DNA of 64,000 bases, taken from positions 158,543 through 222,542 of the forward strand of contig JAIBEL010000073.1 of NCBI GenBank assembly GCA_019459285.1, read 5' to 3'. Shown here piece by piece: positions 1 to 10,200 of this stretch. Position numbers and translations under genes: made by a program. Position 1 is the first letter of the stretch; the number at the start of each line of letters is the position of its first letter. The notes beneath the pieces are model-generated. The model was given only the letters and a program-made list of their open reading frames with translations. It did no database searches and had not been told where the DNA came from. The DNA comes from Rhizobium sp. (lineage in GTDB: Bacteria; Pseudomonadota; Gammaproteobacteria; Burkholderiales; Thiobacillaceae).

Positions 1-1242
1 GTAACCGACGTTCTTCACCACGTCGCCGTCGACGATCACATGAATGGGGTCGAAGTGCGCCAGGTCCAGCGTGGCCGTCAGGTTGACAAGCGAGTAGTCG
101 GCCGCCAGGCCATAAAGGTTCGGGCTGTCCACGGGGGACACCTCGAACATCGTATTACCCTTTTGCCGTGACTTCAAAATGGAATTGGCATAGTCATATC
201 GGGTATCGAAATCGATCGGATCTTTAACTGCGGCAATATTTCGGTAGTCGTAATAGGCCAGTCCAAAACGCCAGCGGGTATCGGCATCCATCTTCCAGTC
301 CAGGCCGCCCTGTACAGCAAGCAGCCATTTATCCTTGGCCAGATTGACGGTTGACGTTTCCACCTCCTGCAGCGGGAAGGCCCCCATCGTGAAGAATGGC
401 TTGCCTGTGCGATCGCTGCGCGCCCAGGGCGTGAACGTGGCGGCCACGCCGTCGAAGTTGAGGTTGTCGTTCCACACCAGATCGGTGCTGAAGAACGGAT
501 TGGGAATGCGCCCGCCGGATACCGACAACCAGTCCCATGGCTTGACCTTGGCATACGCCCGATCCAGCACAAGCGAGTACTTGTTGAAATCGTTGCCCAG
601 CGTCTGGTTGGTGGAAAACGGGTCGGTGGTGTTGCCGGTCGAGAAGCGGAAGCCGGTCGAGACATAGTCCGTGACTTTTGCAGTCAGTCCCAGGCGGGCC
701 CGCACTCGCAGACGCTGGCGATCCACCCCTGTGTTGATTGGATTGCTGAAGCTGCCGAGGCCATCTGGATCAAACACGAAGGCAGCGCCGGGTGCATTGC
801 CGTTTGCAAACAGATCGTCCTGATAGCGCAGACGGAAATCGCCCTCCCATTTCAGCCTCCCCACCCACTCCGGCACCGCATTGACGTCGCCCCACTGCTC
901 GGTCTTGGCCTGCGCCACCACTTCCTGACGGATCTGCTCGCTGATTTCGCGCTTCACCATCTCGGGGATGTAGGGCACGCGCACCACGCCGGGCGCGGTC
1001 TCCGATACCGCACCGGCCTTGGCGCTCGCCTCGGCCGCTTCCTGGCCTTTTTTTTCGGCCTGCCTGACGAGGTCCTGCGCCGCCTCGGCGCTCAGCACGC
1101 CCTTCTTAACCAGCGCGTCCACAAGGGCGAGCGTCGTCGCGCGCAGGGTCTCCACATCCTGGCGTTCGCTACCGGCGTGCGCGGGCACTGAAAACGCCAG
1201 GCTCAACGCCATGACCAGGGGCTTGATGTAATGAGTTTTCAT
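1..1242 (-). CDS. Outer-membrane putative porin (3' end outside window)
   Basis: Reading on the minus strand from an ATG at 1242, the frame stays open to position 1, so the C-terminal end is missing. The product starts with MKTHYIKPLVMALSLAFSVPAHA, a clear signal peptide. A short helical segment rich in Glu, Lys and Ala follows (about residues 25-95, ending in EQIRQEVVAQAKTEQWG), then alternating aromatic/polar strands typical of a beta-barrel (WEGDFRLRYQDD, RLRVRARLGL, DYVSTGFRFS, WLSVSGGRIP). This layout fits the putative porin group (Porin_5-like) that often accompanies ExbB/ExbD/TonB sets. It is the last visible gene of the unidirectional ExbB-ExbD-TonB-porin series, 39 nt after the tonB-like stop. 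I infer that it is the outer-membrane partner of that TonB system or a passive pore; no plug domain is visible in the part present. Confidence 0.75.
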   Translation of the reverse strand, partial: MKTHYIKPLVMALSLAFSVPAHAGSERQDVETLRATTLALVDALVKKGVLSAEAAQDLVRQAEKKGQEAAEASAKAGAVSETAPGVVRVPYIPEMVKREISEQIRQEVVAQAKTEQWGDVNAVPEWVGRLKWEGDFRLRYQDDLFANGNAPGAAFVFDPDGLGSFSNPINTGVDRQRLRVRARLGLTAKVTDYVSTGFRFSTGNTTDPFSTNQTLGNDFNKYSLVLDRAYAKVKPWDWLSVSGGRIPNPFFSTDLVWNDNLNFDGVAATFTPWARSDRTGKPFFTMGAFPLQEVETSTVNLAKDKWLLAVQGGLDWKMDADTRWRFGLAYYDYRNIAAVKDPIDFDTRYDYANSILKSRQKGNTMFEVSPVDSPNLYGLAADYSLVNLTATLDLAHFDPIHVIVDGDVVKNVGY

Positions 1243-1281
1243 GATGAGTTGGTTAATGGAATCTGTTCAAAAATCGGAATG

Positions 1282-1926
1282 TCAGCGCGACACCACGCGC
1301 AGCCGCACCGGCTGCGGCATGTCGTCCGGCAAGGGGTCGCGCAGGCTCACCCGGAGAATTTCCTGGCGCAGCGCTTCGTCCAGTTCGCTGTCGCCCGTGC
1401 CCTTGTCGAGCTGTACCCGGCTGACGCCACCCGACGGGTTGAACCAGATCTGCGCGACCACCTTGTAATCCTTGCCCTGCAATGCCTTGGCGCGTCTCAG
1501 TTCGTCCTCCAGCTGGCGCGAAATCATGTTCGAATACCAGCTGCGCCGTTCGTCCCGGTCGCCGCCACCGCCGATGCCGATCCCGCTGCCCGCAGCCAGG
1601 TCGGTCGCCATCCCGCCCGCCGGTCCGTCGGGGATGCCGCCGGGCGGTGGCGGCGGCGCCTCGGGCTGGGGCGGCTGCGGCTGGTCGAGCTTGACCTCTT
1701 CCTTCGGCTTGTCGATCTTCTGCGGCTCCGGCGGTTTTTCCTCCGGCGGCTTGGGGGGCGGCGGCCTGACCAGGGAAATGGTCTGGATCTTCGGCCGCTC
1801 CGGCTTGCCGGAATCATTGATGAAGCCCATCACCCCCCAGATCACGCCTGCCGTGAACAACGCCATGAACAGCAGGCCACCAATGAGCGGCAGCCGGCTG
1901 CGCAGGGATCGCTTGCGATCAGGCAT
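1282..1926 (-). CDS. TonB-like energy transducer
   Basis: The 214-residue product (start MPDRKRSL) has one N-terminal membrane anchor at about residues 12-34 and then a Pro/Lys/Glu-rich periplasmic linker (runs such as PKPPEEKPPEPQK and PPPPPGG) at about residues 45-105. A C-terminal TonB-like domain runs from about 125 to 214 (YSNMISRQLEDELRRA, VVAQIWFNPSGGVSRVQL, LRDPLPDDMPQPVRLRV). This is the classic TonB layout: the anchor couples to ExbB/ExbD and the C-terminal domain contacts an outer-membrane protein. A longer reading from 1986 would overlap exbD heavily, so I chose the ATG at 1926, which lies 2 nt after the exbD stop. Together with the genes before and after it, it forms a dedicated TonB system downstream of a two-partner exoprotein. 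Its outer-membrane client is unknown; the neighbouring porin is one candidate. Confidence 0.85.
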   Translation of the reverse strand: MPDRKRSLRSRLPLIGGLLFMALFTAGVIWGVMGFINDSGKPERPKIQTISLVRPPPPKPPEEKPPEPQKIDKPKEEVKLDQPQPPQPEAPPPPPGGIPDGPAGGMATDLAAGSGIGIGGGGDRDERRSWYSNMISRQLEDELRRAKALQGKDYKVVAQIWFNPSGGVSRVQLDKGTGDSELDEALRQEILRVSLRDPLPDDMPQPVRLRVVSR

Positions 1927-1928
1927 CG

Positions 1929-2336
1929 TTACTTCGGCTGCTTGGCCGTCACCAGCCCGAGTTGGGTGATGTCGAGGCGACCGCACAGATCCATCACCTC
2001 GACCACTTTTTCATAGGCGATCTTCGAATCGCCTTTGATCACCACCGGCAGGTCGGGGGTGATCGCCTTGAAGCTCTTCAGGCGGCTTTCCAGCTCGGCC
2101 ATGCTGACGGGATAGGTGTCCAGATAGATCTGCCCGTTGGCATCGATGGTGACCGACTTGGTCTTCGGCTTGGCCAGGCTCGGCGTATTGCTGGCCTTGG
2201 GCAGATTGACCTTGATGCCCTGTACCGAAGCGGTCGTCATGATGATGAAAATGACCAGCAGCACGTACGCCAGGTCGAGCATCGGCGTGATGTTGATGTC
2301 GTCGAACGGTTCGTTGTCTTCGCGGATCTCGGCCAT
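1929..2336 (-). CDS. exbD: ExbD/TolR family biopolymer transport protein
   Basis: The 135-residue product begins MAEIREDNEPFDDINITPMLDLAYVLLVIF. It contains the D-x-N-x-TPM-x-D signature of ExbD/TolR with the proton-path Asp at about residue 21 inside the single membrane helix (about residues 19-41). A periplasmic domain of about 90 residues follows (VTIDANGQIYLDTYPVSMAEL, VVIKGDSKIAYEKVVEVMDLC). ExbD acts with a pentameric ExbB to use the proton-motive force and energise TonB. The gene lies 9 nt after the ExbB-fusion stop and 2 nt before the tonB-like start, so the three are surely co-transcribed. Length is normal for the family. TolR is less likely because no tolA/tolB/pal genes are nearby and a TonB-like protein follows. 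Confidence 0.9.
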   Translation of the reverse strand: MAEIREDNEPFDDINITPMLDLAYVLLVIFIIMTTASVQGIKVNLPKASNTPSLAKPKTKSVTIDANGQIYLDTYPVSMAELESRLKSFKAITPDLPVVIKGDSKIAYEKVVEVMDLCGRLDITQLGLVTAKQPK

Positions 2337-2345
2337 GTCCGTCCC

Positions 2346-4100
2346 CTATCGGCTGTAGGTTTCGGCGATGCGGGCGATGTACTCGTCGACGAACACGTGC
2401 ATGTCGGCGCTGATCGCCTTGATGCGCGATCCCAGGTAGTTGTAGCCAAACAGCGCCGGGATCGCGACCGCCAGGCCGGCCACGGTGGCGACCAGCGCGG
2501 CGGCGATGCCGGGCGCGATCGCCGCCACGTTGACGTCGCCGGTGGCGGCGATCGCGGCGAAGGTGATCATCACCCCCACCACGGTGCCGAGCAGGCCCAG
2601 GAACGGACCGCCGGAAATCGCGATGGTCAGCAGCACCATCAGGCTGTTGAGCTTCTGGTTCTCCCGCACCACCGTGGCGTCGAGGCTCGCCTTCACCACG
2701 TCGAGCGCCTGCGGCGACAGTTCCACACTGGCACGCTTGCCCATGCGGTTCTTCACCTGCTGGATGCCGGCGTGATAGATGCGGTAGAGGGTCGAGTTCT
2801 GGTGATGGTCGTGGTGGCCGAACAGGATCTCCGCCATGCCGCTGCCCTTGAGGTCGGCATCCGCCGGATCGTCGTCGGCATCCAGCCTGGCGGTATCCTG
2901 CGCCTTCAGGTCATGGAAGGCTTCCAGGAATTCCTTGTTCGCCCGGGTGATCTTGCTCACCAGCAGCGCCTTCGTCGTCATCACCAGGACGCTGATGCCC
3001 AGCATCACCATCAGCACGGCGATCACCACCCAGCCATCCAGCGTCACGCTCTTCAGGATCACGCCGAAGTAGGATGCATCGCCGCCGCCATCCTCGCTCT
3101 CCTCCTCACCCGCCTGCACCACCTTGTCGCTGTCCGGCCCCTGCGTCATCGCAGCCAGGCGCAGCCAGTCCGCGCTGCGCGCGACGCCGGACACTTCCAG
3201 TTCATCGACCTCGCCCCTGAAGCCCGAGCCAAGTTTCAGATCCAGTGCCGCATCGGGTGCCGTCACGGCCGCCTCGCCTGCCATCGCGCCATTGAGATAC
3301 ACACGAAGCTTGTCGCCAAGGGTCGCCGACACCTGGCTCCAGCCTGTTGCGGGGACATCCGGCCCGGTTACCGTGACGCTGCCCGAACGGGCGACCAGCT
3401 TGCCGCCTTCCAGTGCCAGCGTCAGCGTCTGCCCGGCATGCAGCAGTTCGGCCGTCTGGCCGTCCGTGTCCGGCTTGATCCAGAGCGAGACCGTCATGCC
3501 GGTCGCCGCGCCGTAGACCAGTTTCGGGGCGGCGGGAATATCGAGCGTTTGCGTCCCGTCGAACTTGATGGCCCCGCTGATCGGCCCGCCCGGGGTGCGC
3601 GTGGCGGTGAAGGCGCCGGACGCGATCGCCGCCGCCGTACTGTCCTGTGGCGCACCGCTGGCTTCTGCGTAATGCTGGACCAGCATGAACGTCGGGTCGT
3701 AGACCGCCTTGCCGTCGCCTGCCGCGGGCGCGCCCTCATTCCCGTAATACAGCCAGATCTGCTGCTTGTCCTTGCCGCCTTCCACCTTCGGAACCTGCAC
3801 CCAGATCAGGGCCTGCTCGGCGGTGCTGTCGAATTTCTCGATCTGGAAATTAAGCGGCGTCTTGTCGTCACCCGCCACGAAGCGCAGATCGGAGCCATTG
3901 GGATTCGCGCTCAGAAAGTCGAAGTTACCCGTGTGCAGGCGGATCAATACCGGCACATTGGCCTGCGCCTCCTTCACTGCGGCACCCGAATCGGCCGTAT
4001 TGATCGTGATTGCCTTGCGCGCAGACCAGTCGCCGTTCCACCACGCATGGGCCGGGGTGGCCGCCAACATCAACAGCAGAAGGAACAAAAATCGGTTCAT
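2346..4100 (-). CDS. DUF2341/LamG-MotA/TolQ/ExbB fusion proton channel
   Basis: This 584-residue protein has a signal peptide (MNRFLFLLLLMLAATPAHA), a periplasmic DUF2341-like domain (about residues 20-140; WWNGDWSARKAITINT, VLIRLHTGNFDFL, IWLYYGN) and a concanavalin/LamG-like domain (about 165-305; FDGTQTLDIP, MTVSLWIKPD, LRVYLNGAMAGEA, GEVDELEVSG). It then has a membrane helix near 345-370 and a MotA/TolQ/ExbB module at about 430-575 with two helices (GGPFLGLLGTVVGVMITF and ALVATVAGLAVAIPALFGY). Ordinary ExbB is about 220-250 residues, so the periplasmic carbohydrate-binding-like extension more than doubles it. I chose the ATG at 4100 because it starts the signal peptide. It heads an operon with exbD, tonB and porin, and palindromic box 1 lies 84 nt upstream. 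The extension probably senses or binds a glycan or exoprotein; this is inference. Confidence 0.85.
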   Translation of the reverse strand: MNRFLFLLLLMLAATPAHAWWNGDWSARKAITINTADSGAAVKEAQANVPVLIRLHTGNFDFLSANPNGSDLRFVAGDDKTPLNFQIEKFDSTAEQALIWVQVPKVEGGKDKQQIWLYYGNEGAPAAGDGKAVYDPTFMLVQHYAEASGAPQDSTAAAIASGAFTATRTPGGPISGAIKFDGTQTLDIPAAPKLVYGAATGMTVSLWIKPDTDGQTAELLHAGQTLTLALEGGKLVARSGSVTVTGPDVPATGWSQVSATLGDKLRVYLNGAMAGEAAVTAPDAALDLKLGSGFRGEVDELEVSGVARSADWLRLAAMTQGPDSDKVVQAGEEESEDGGGDASYFGVILKSVTLDGWVVIAVLMVMLGISVLVMTTKALLVSKITRANKEFLEAFHDLKAQDTARLDADDDPADADLKGSGMAEILFGHHDHHQNSTLYRIYHAGIQQVKNRMGKRASVELSPQALDVVKASLDATVVRENQKLNSLMVLLTIAISGGPFLGLLGTVVGVMITFAAIAATGDVNVAAIAPGIAAALVATVAGLAVAIPALFGYNYLGSRIKAISADMHVFVDEYIARIAETYSR

Positions 4101-4184
4101 GGCGGACAGGCTTCGCGGTATTAACAAAGCCTACGAGTGTGCCGTCGGACTGTTGCGTCGCCATGAAAACAGCCTGACCCGACA

Positions 4185-4200
4185 TGAGCCGAATGGCTCA
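4185..4200. promoter_or_regulatory. LuxR-type palindromic box 1
   Basis: Perfect inverted repeat TGAGCC-GAAT-GGCTCA in the 126-nt gap between the exoprotein stop and the ExbB-fusion start, 84 nt upstream of the ATG at 4100. Extending outward by one base gives ATGAGCC on the left, and the matching T on the right is a G. The same arms with a 4-nt spacer recur at 16835-16852 and 20553-20574, each upstream of a minus-strand gene. The size and symmetry suit a dimeric LuxR-type regulator. The EpsA-family gene at 20591-21370 is the obvious candidate binder (inference). Confidence 0.7.
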
Positions 4201-4226
4201 GGTTCGAGCAGCCTGTTTAGACGAGA

Positions 4227-7200
4227 TCACGTGCCGCTCTTTTTCTGTTTTCGGCAGAGCGCATCGTCCTTTCCGCATTCGGCGGATTCCCCCCCAAAAC
4301 CCAGTACCTCGACGGTAACGAAACCAGGGCGGAACGACTTGATATCTGCATCCTTTTCGGAAGCCAGTGCATTATTTGCCTGAGCCATCGCATCCATCGC
4401 CTTACTGGCACTTGCTGCGGCATCACCGGAAACAGGCGCTGCCGGCACGCCCGACGAGACGGATGGAACGCCTACGGAACTACCACTTGCCGAGAAATTG
4501 TCGGCGTTCTTGACCACCAGCGCGGCCACGACCAGTCCGCTGGCGGAACTGACCCCCGCCTCGCCGGCGTCGATCGTCCCAGTCGGGGCCAGCAGATAGA
4601 CTTTGCCCGGATCGGGTTGCTGTAGGGGCCCGAAGCCGTCCGGATCGTAGCTGACGGTGCGGATGCCGCTGCCGCTGACATCCAGTGGCGGTAACAACAG
4701 CAACTTGCCGGTCGGGGTGCCATCGGCCTTCAGTTCGGCGACGAGCCGAGGCGGAGAACTGGTCCTCGCGGAGCGCGAACCCCGCCCGGCATCCAGGGTG
4801 CTGCCATCGCCGCTGGTGTAGAGCAGGATGTCACCGCCCTGGAAGGTCGCCACCTTGGACAGGTTGACGTTCATGTCGCCGCTCAGATAGGCGTTGATCG
4901 CGCCGCCGGCAGTCGTATAGATACCGATGTTGCGTCCGCTGCTGGCGGTAGGCAGGCCGACGTTGATATTGCCGTTAGGCGCAAGCAGGTTGATGTCGCC
5001 ACCTGCCGCCCCCGGGTTGGTGCTGGTACTGACGCGCGCATTGTATAGCGTGATGTCACCCGTGCGGCCAGCCTTGAATAGCGCGGCGATCGCGTTGTTG
5101 GCCGCGACAAGCGCGCCATTGTAGGCATCGGTCATCAGGCCTGTTGCTGATCTCCCGGCAGCGTCATTCGGATCGATCGGCGCTTCATACACAGCGCGGC
5201 TACCCGGTTGGACCGCGCCGGCAAACAGCACGTCGATGGCCTGGTTGGCCTCCTGGATCACGGCGTTCGCCTCGGCGACGGCAGCCTCGGTCGATTTCGC
5301 ATCGCTCTGCACCTGACCGAGCAGGCCCTGAAACTGGCCGACACTGCGCAGCACGCTGAACAGACCCTCGACCTGCTCGGTACTGAGCGAACCGGTGTCC
5401 ACGCCGGACATGACAATCAACGAGGCCGCACCCGCGGTCTGCAAGCTGTTATTGGTCGTGTTGCCAACGGCATCGATGCGGGTCACGTCGTTCGAGTCGA
5501 GCACCGAGCCACTGAACTTGGTGGCATTCACCGCGCCAAGATTGACGTTCCGACCCGCCTCGACCAGGAGTTTTCCGGGGCCGGCAATCTGGATGTGCGG
5601 CATCAATCCCCATTGCGTGCCGTTGTCCAGCACGTTCGAGTACAGCACATCGCGGCCCGCCGCCACCCGGCTGATGTCGTCGCCGAGATTCTGCAAGTCG
5701 AGCTGCACGTTGGCGATGTCACGGCCGGCCAGGACCGCCGACTTTTGCGGGAAGTAGAAAGCGGCGTCACTGACGTCGCCCGTTCCTGCCACCACGGCGT
5801 AGCGATAGCCGGACAGCACGGATGGCGTGACCATTCGGGCGTCGGAGACCAGCGGCGGATTGAAGGTATAGGATTTCCCCAGAGCGATGAAGTCGCTGAT
5901 CCCGAGTACCGGGCTGCCGGCCGTGCCCAAGTTGGCGGGATCGTAGTCGCCCGCCCGCAATACCAGGTCGTGCACGGTGTCGCCGGCCAACAGGCGGAAA
6001 AGGCCATTACTATCCGGCAATTGGGCAAGACCGTTGGAACCGCCAGCCATCAAGGCGTTCGAGGCGTCGAACCGACCGGTACCGCTGCTCACGCTGCCTT
6101 CCAGTGCGGCGGCGGAGAAACGCGGCGGCAGGATGTTTTTGGCCGATTCGGTGACAGGCACGATCATCAGGTTGCCGCCCACCGCTGTCAACGACAGACT
6201 GTCTTCGGGCGCGTAGCTGAAGAAATAGCTGGGGGTACCCCGATAGCCCAGGCGCGTGTTCGAAACCGTGGCCCCTGCATTCTTCGGGCTCGCGGTGATT
6301 GTGGGGTTGGCCGCGCTACCGAGCGTCACGCCGCCCAGCGCTTCGACGTCGACATGGGCGCCGCGCCAAGCCGGATCGTCGCTCCAGCCCATCAGCCAGA
6401 AGGCCGGTGCGGTGGCGCTGTCGGCGACGCCGTTGAGGCCGCCGATATCGCCGCCCGCCGTGAAGCTGGCGCGGCCGCGGCCGATCAGATACTGGCCGCC
6501 GAGCAGGTCGCTGCCGGCATCGATGCGCACATCGCCACCGCCGTACACGGCGTTCGCGCTCGGAATGGTATTCCGGCCATTCACGGTCACCAGGGTCGCG
6601 CTGGTCGATGCCGAGCGTGAAGTGGCGGAAGCGACCGAAAGATTGCTGATGGTGTTCGACGCCGCAATAGCGATGTTACCGCCGCCCAGCGTGGCGATCC
6701 CCTCGATCCCTTTGGTTTTTGCGATCGTGTTGCCAAGACGGTCCACCCACCAGTAGGCTGGCTGGTAGGCGTAGCCACGCGCCACGCTGACCGACGAATT
6801 GAGCGTGGTGCCGGGAACGACCGTGTTGCGCCGCAGCCAGTCGTTGACGTTGGCATAGCCGCCGCTGCCCGTGACATCACGCTTGGCATCGATGGAAATA
6901 CTGCCGCCGTCAACGAAATTGACGCCGCTCGCCGGTGCGAAGTATTTGTTGTTCAGTGCGGGGTCGGCGGCCATGATGGGCAAGGCCACTGCGCGTCCCG
7001 TGGTGTACACCACCGACGCCGGCGTGGCCACCCTGACATCCCGGCCCGCAGCGATCCGGATGTCGCCGGTGCTGCTGGTGAGCTTGCCGCCAGTGTTCAG
7101 AACCACGTCGCCCACTGTCGTCGAGGGCGTCACCGCCAGAACGTCGGCAGCAGCGTTATCCGCGCCGCCCGCCAGTTCCAGGGTCCAGCCCGAATCGGGC

Positions 7201-10200
7201 GGAAGCGTGCTTTCGTTCGGCAGACCGAGCCGCGCGTTCACATCGATGTTGCCGGCGGCGCGCAAGGCCAGCCGGCCTGCGGTCTGGTTGACGCCGGTAC
7301 GCAGCCAGCTGGCGTCTGTCAGATCCCAGTCGGCATCGACCGTCATGTCGCCGCTGCTGACCAGTTCCACGCCGGCGCGCACCTTCAAGTTGCCGCTGGC
7401 GACATCGGAACCGCCGGTCAGCAGCGTCAAGAGCGCCGCGTCATGCATTCCGTCCGCAGCGTTCATGAAGGTGTCGTAGTCGGTGTAGACGATGCTCGAG
7501 GTCGACGCGGCGCTGGAGGTCGCCGTGATTCCGCTGTAGCGCTGGTAGCCTTCGAGGATGACCTGGCCGTCCTGAGGCACCTGTCCGCCGGGCACGCTGA
7601 CCGTGCCGCCGGCCACCTTCACCTGGCCGGCGAGGGTGGCCTGCAGGCCACTTCCATTCGCCGTCCTCGGCGCGGAGAACACGACCTCGCCGCCGCTGGA
7701 CTTGCCGGCCGCAGCGGCGGACACGTCGATCAGCGCGCCGCTGTCGAAATCGAGTTGGCCATTGCGGGCATATAGCGCGACCTTGCCGCCGTCGGAATAG
7801 GCAGCGTCTGGCGCGATATCGCTGGAGGTGCCATTAGCCGCGATACGGCTGCCGCCGACCAAATGAATGCCCTGACCGGCGTCGAGTTCAACCTGGCCGC
7901 CGCCCGTGGCGCCGGAGGCGTCGAGGCTGCCTTTCACGTTGATGGCGCCGGCATCGGCCACCAGCTGGATATTTTTTGCGTTCACGCTGTCCGTAGCCGC
8001 GACGTTCACATCGCCGGTACGCGCACGCAGATAACGGGTGTGGCCGAACCCGCCGGTTTCCAGCGCCGAATTGAGTGCGGAGAAATTGGCCAGGCTGGCG
8101 GCATCGATGTTCGCACTGCCGGACTGCTGGCCCGGGGCCGCGCCGGCCGACAGGGTGCCGTCCAGCGCCACCGTGCCGTTCGCCGCCGCAGCCGTCAGCA
8201 CCCCTGCGTCGCTACCCGCCGCGCCGCCCCGCAGATCGATGCTCGACCCGGCCTGGGCGTCGACCGAGCCCTGCTCGCTGGTCATCGTGAAGCGGCCGGC
8301 GGAGGCCGATTCGGTGATGTCAGCCGTGCCCTGGGCAAACGTCTTTTCATAGGAAGACAGGTCGATGCTGGCCCCATTCTCCAGCGTGATGCCGTCGCCG
8401 GCTGCCGCGCCACGGGCGGTGAACGCCAGCCGGCCGGATTTCAGAACGATGTTGCCGCCGAAGTCCACCTTGCTGGCGTCGATCTGCAATTTGCCGCCCG
8501 GTAGGAGTGCGTCGGTGAAATCCGGGCTGCTGGCGGGCCGGGTAACTTTAATCGCATGCCAGGTCTGCTGGCCGGCGTCATAGGCCTGGATCTTCTGATC
8601 GGCCAGCCGGCCGCCTGCGGCGATGCGGCCGGCTGCGATGTTCAGGTCCGACGCGACGCTCAGGGTGCCCGAACCTTGCAGCGACACCTCACCCGCGTTC
8701 AAATCGACCTGGTTGAAACCGGCCACCGTGAAGCCCGCGCCATTCTGACTGCTGTCGGCCAGTACCAGCTTGTCGGCGTTTAGGGTCAGCATGCCGGTTC
8801 CGGGCGCATTCGCCGCCAGGGCGGTGCCGCTCAGGTTTTCCAGCGTGACCGTGCCGGCGGACAAGGCCACCGGTGCGCCCGTCCCGTTGACGTCGTGGCC
8901 GACCAGGCCGGCGCTGTCGAACGTGAAACTGCCGGTGCCGGTTTGACCGAGACTGACGTTGCCATACAGGTCGATGCTGGAATAGCTGCGCAGCACAAAA
9001 TTCCTGGCGCTGCTCAACGCCGCCAGCTGGGCGTTCCCCAGCGCCAGCGCCGTGCTGTTTTGCGGCACGGCACCGAGGGCGATCTGGCGCGCCCCGATCG
9101 CCAGGGTATCGCTCTCCACCACACCCGCCATGTGTGGCGTGCCGGTCGAATCGATGACGACGGATCCCCCCTTCGCGCTCAGCTTCGCGCCGGCGGCGAT
9201 ATCAAGATTGCCGTGTGCAGGATCCGTGTCCAGCGCGCCGCTTCTGACGATGGGCGCCAATTCAGCAGCTGACAGGCCCAGCAAAGCACCGTACTGTCCG
9301 CCATCGGGGTTCACGTTGACCTTGAGCGTGCCGGCCCGGCTGACCACCGTGCCTGATGCTTCCAGGGTGGACGTACCCGTTACGTTCAGCGTGTCGGTTG
9401 CGGCCAGCCACATTTCCGGGGCGCGCAAGGTGCCGCCATCGAGATCGACGAGGACGTCGCTGGCGACAACGTCGAGCGTCTGACCGTTTGCGGTATCGGT
9501 GCGCTTGCCGCCGATAAGCAAGTCGGCTCCCAGCCTCGACAGGTCGTCAGCCTTCAGGCTGGTATAGCCGCTTGGAGCCACGGCGGCGTTGTCCACGATG
9601 GCAAATTTCGCCCCATAGATATCCACCTGGCCGTTGGCGCCGTATCTGCCAAGCGCCTCGCGCATCCCCGCCTTGGCCAATAGAGTGCCCTCGAACGCCA
9701 GATTCCCCCTGGCGCCGATGCTCAATCGGCCCCCGTCCTGCGGCAATGCCGGCAACGGCGTGTTGTTCTTCGCAGCCTGGTCGACGAAATACTGGCTGCC
9801 GGTCACGAGATACTCGGCTTGCGGATGGCTGGTCTGGGTCAGCGCATCCGCGCCTGACTGGACGCTGAATCCCGACCAGACAGACTGGCGTATGCCGGTG
9901 CCCGCGTACCCCAGCCTGCCAGCCACGATCACGCTACCGTCGACTTGCGTCGCCGCATAGCCCGAGTTGAGGTTCGTGTAGCCGGCCGCGCTTTGCGCCT
10001 TCACCAGATAAGCACCGGGCAACAAGGCGTAATAGGCAGGCAACAGTGCGTAGTCCCCTTGGGGCAGGCCGGCGCCTGCGGCGAGATGCACCATGGTGTA
10101 GGGAGCGCCGGCATTCACGTCGACGGGCGCGAGGCCATTGAGATAGCCGTCGCCAGGTTGGAACAGCACGCCGGGAATAATGGCGTAGGTGTTGGGGGCC

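Noticed and set aside
1962..4124. 720-codon open frame on the plus strand opposite the ExbB-fusion and exbD genes
   Set aside because: It is His/Arg/Asp-rich with no homology or ribosome-binding site, and it lies antisense to well-supported genes; a by-product of high GC content.
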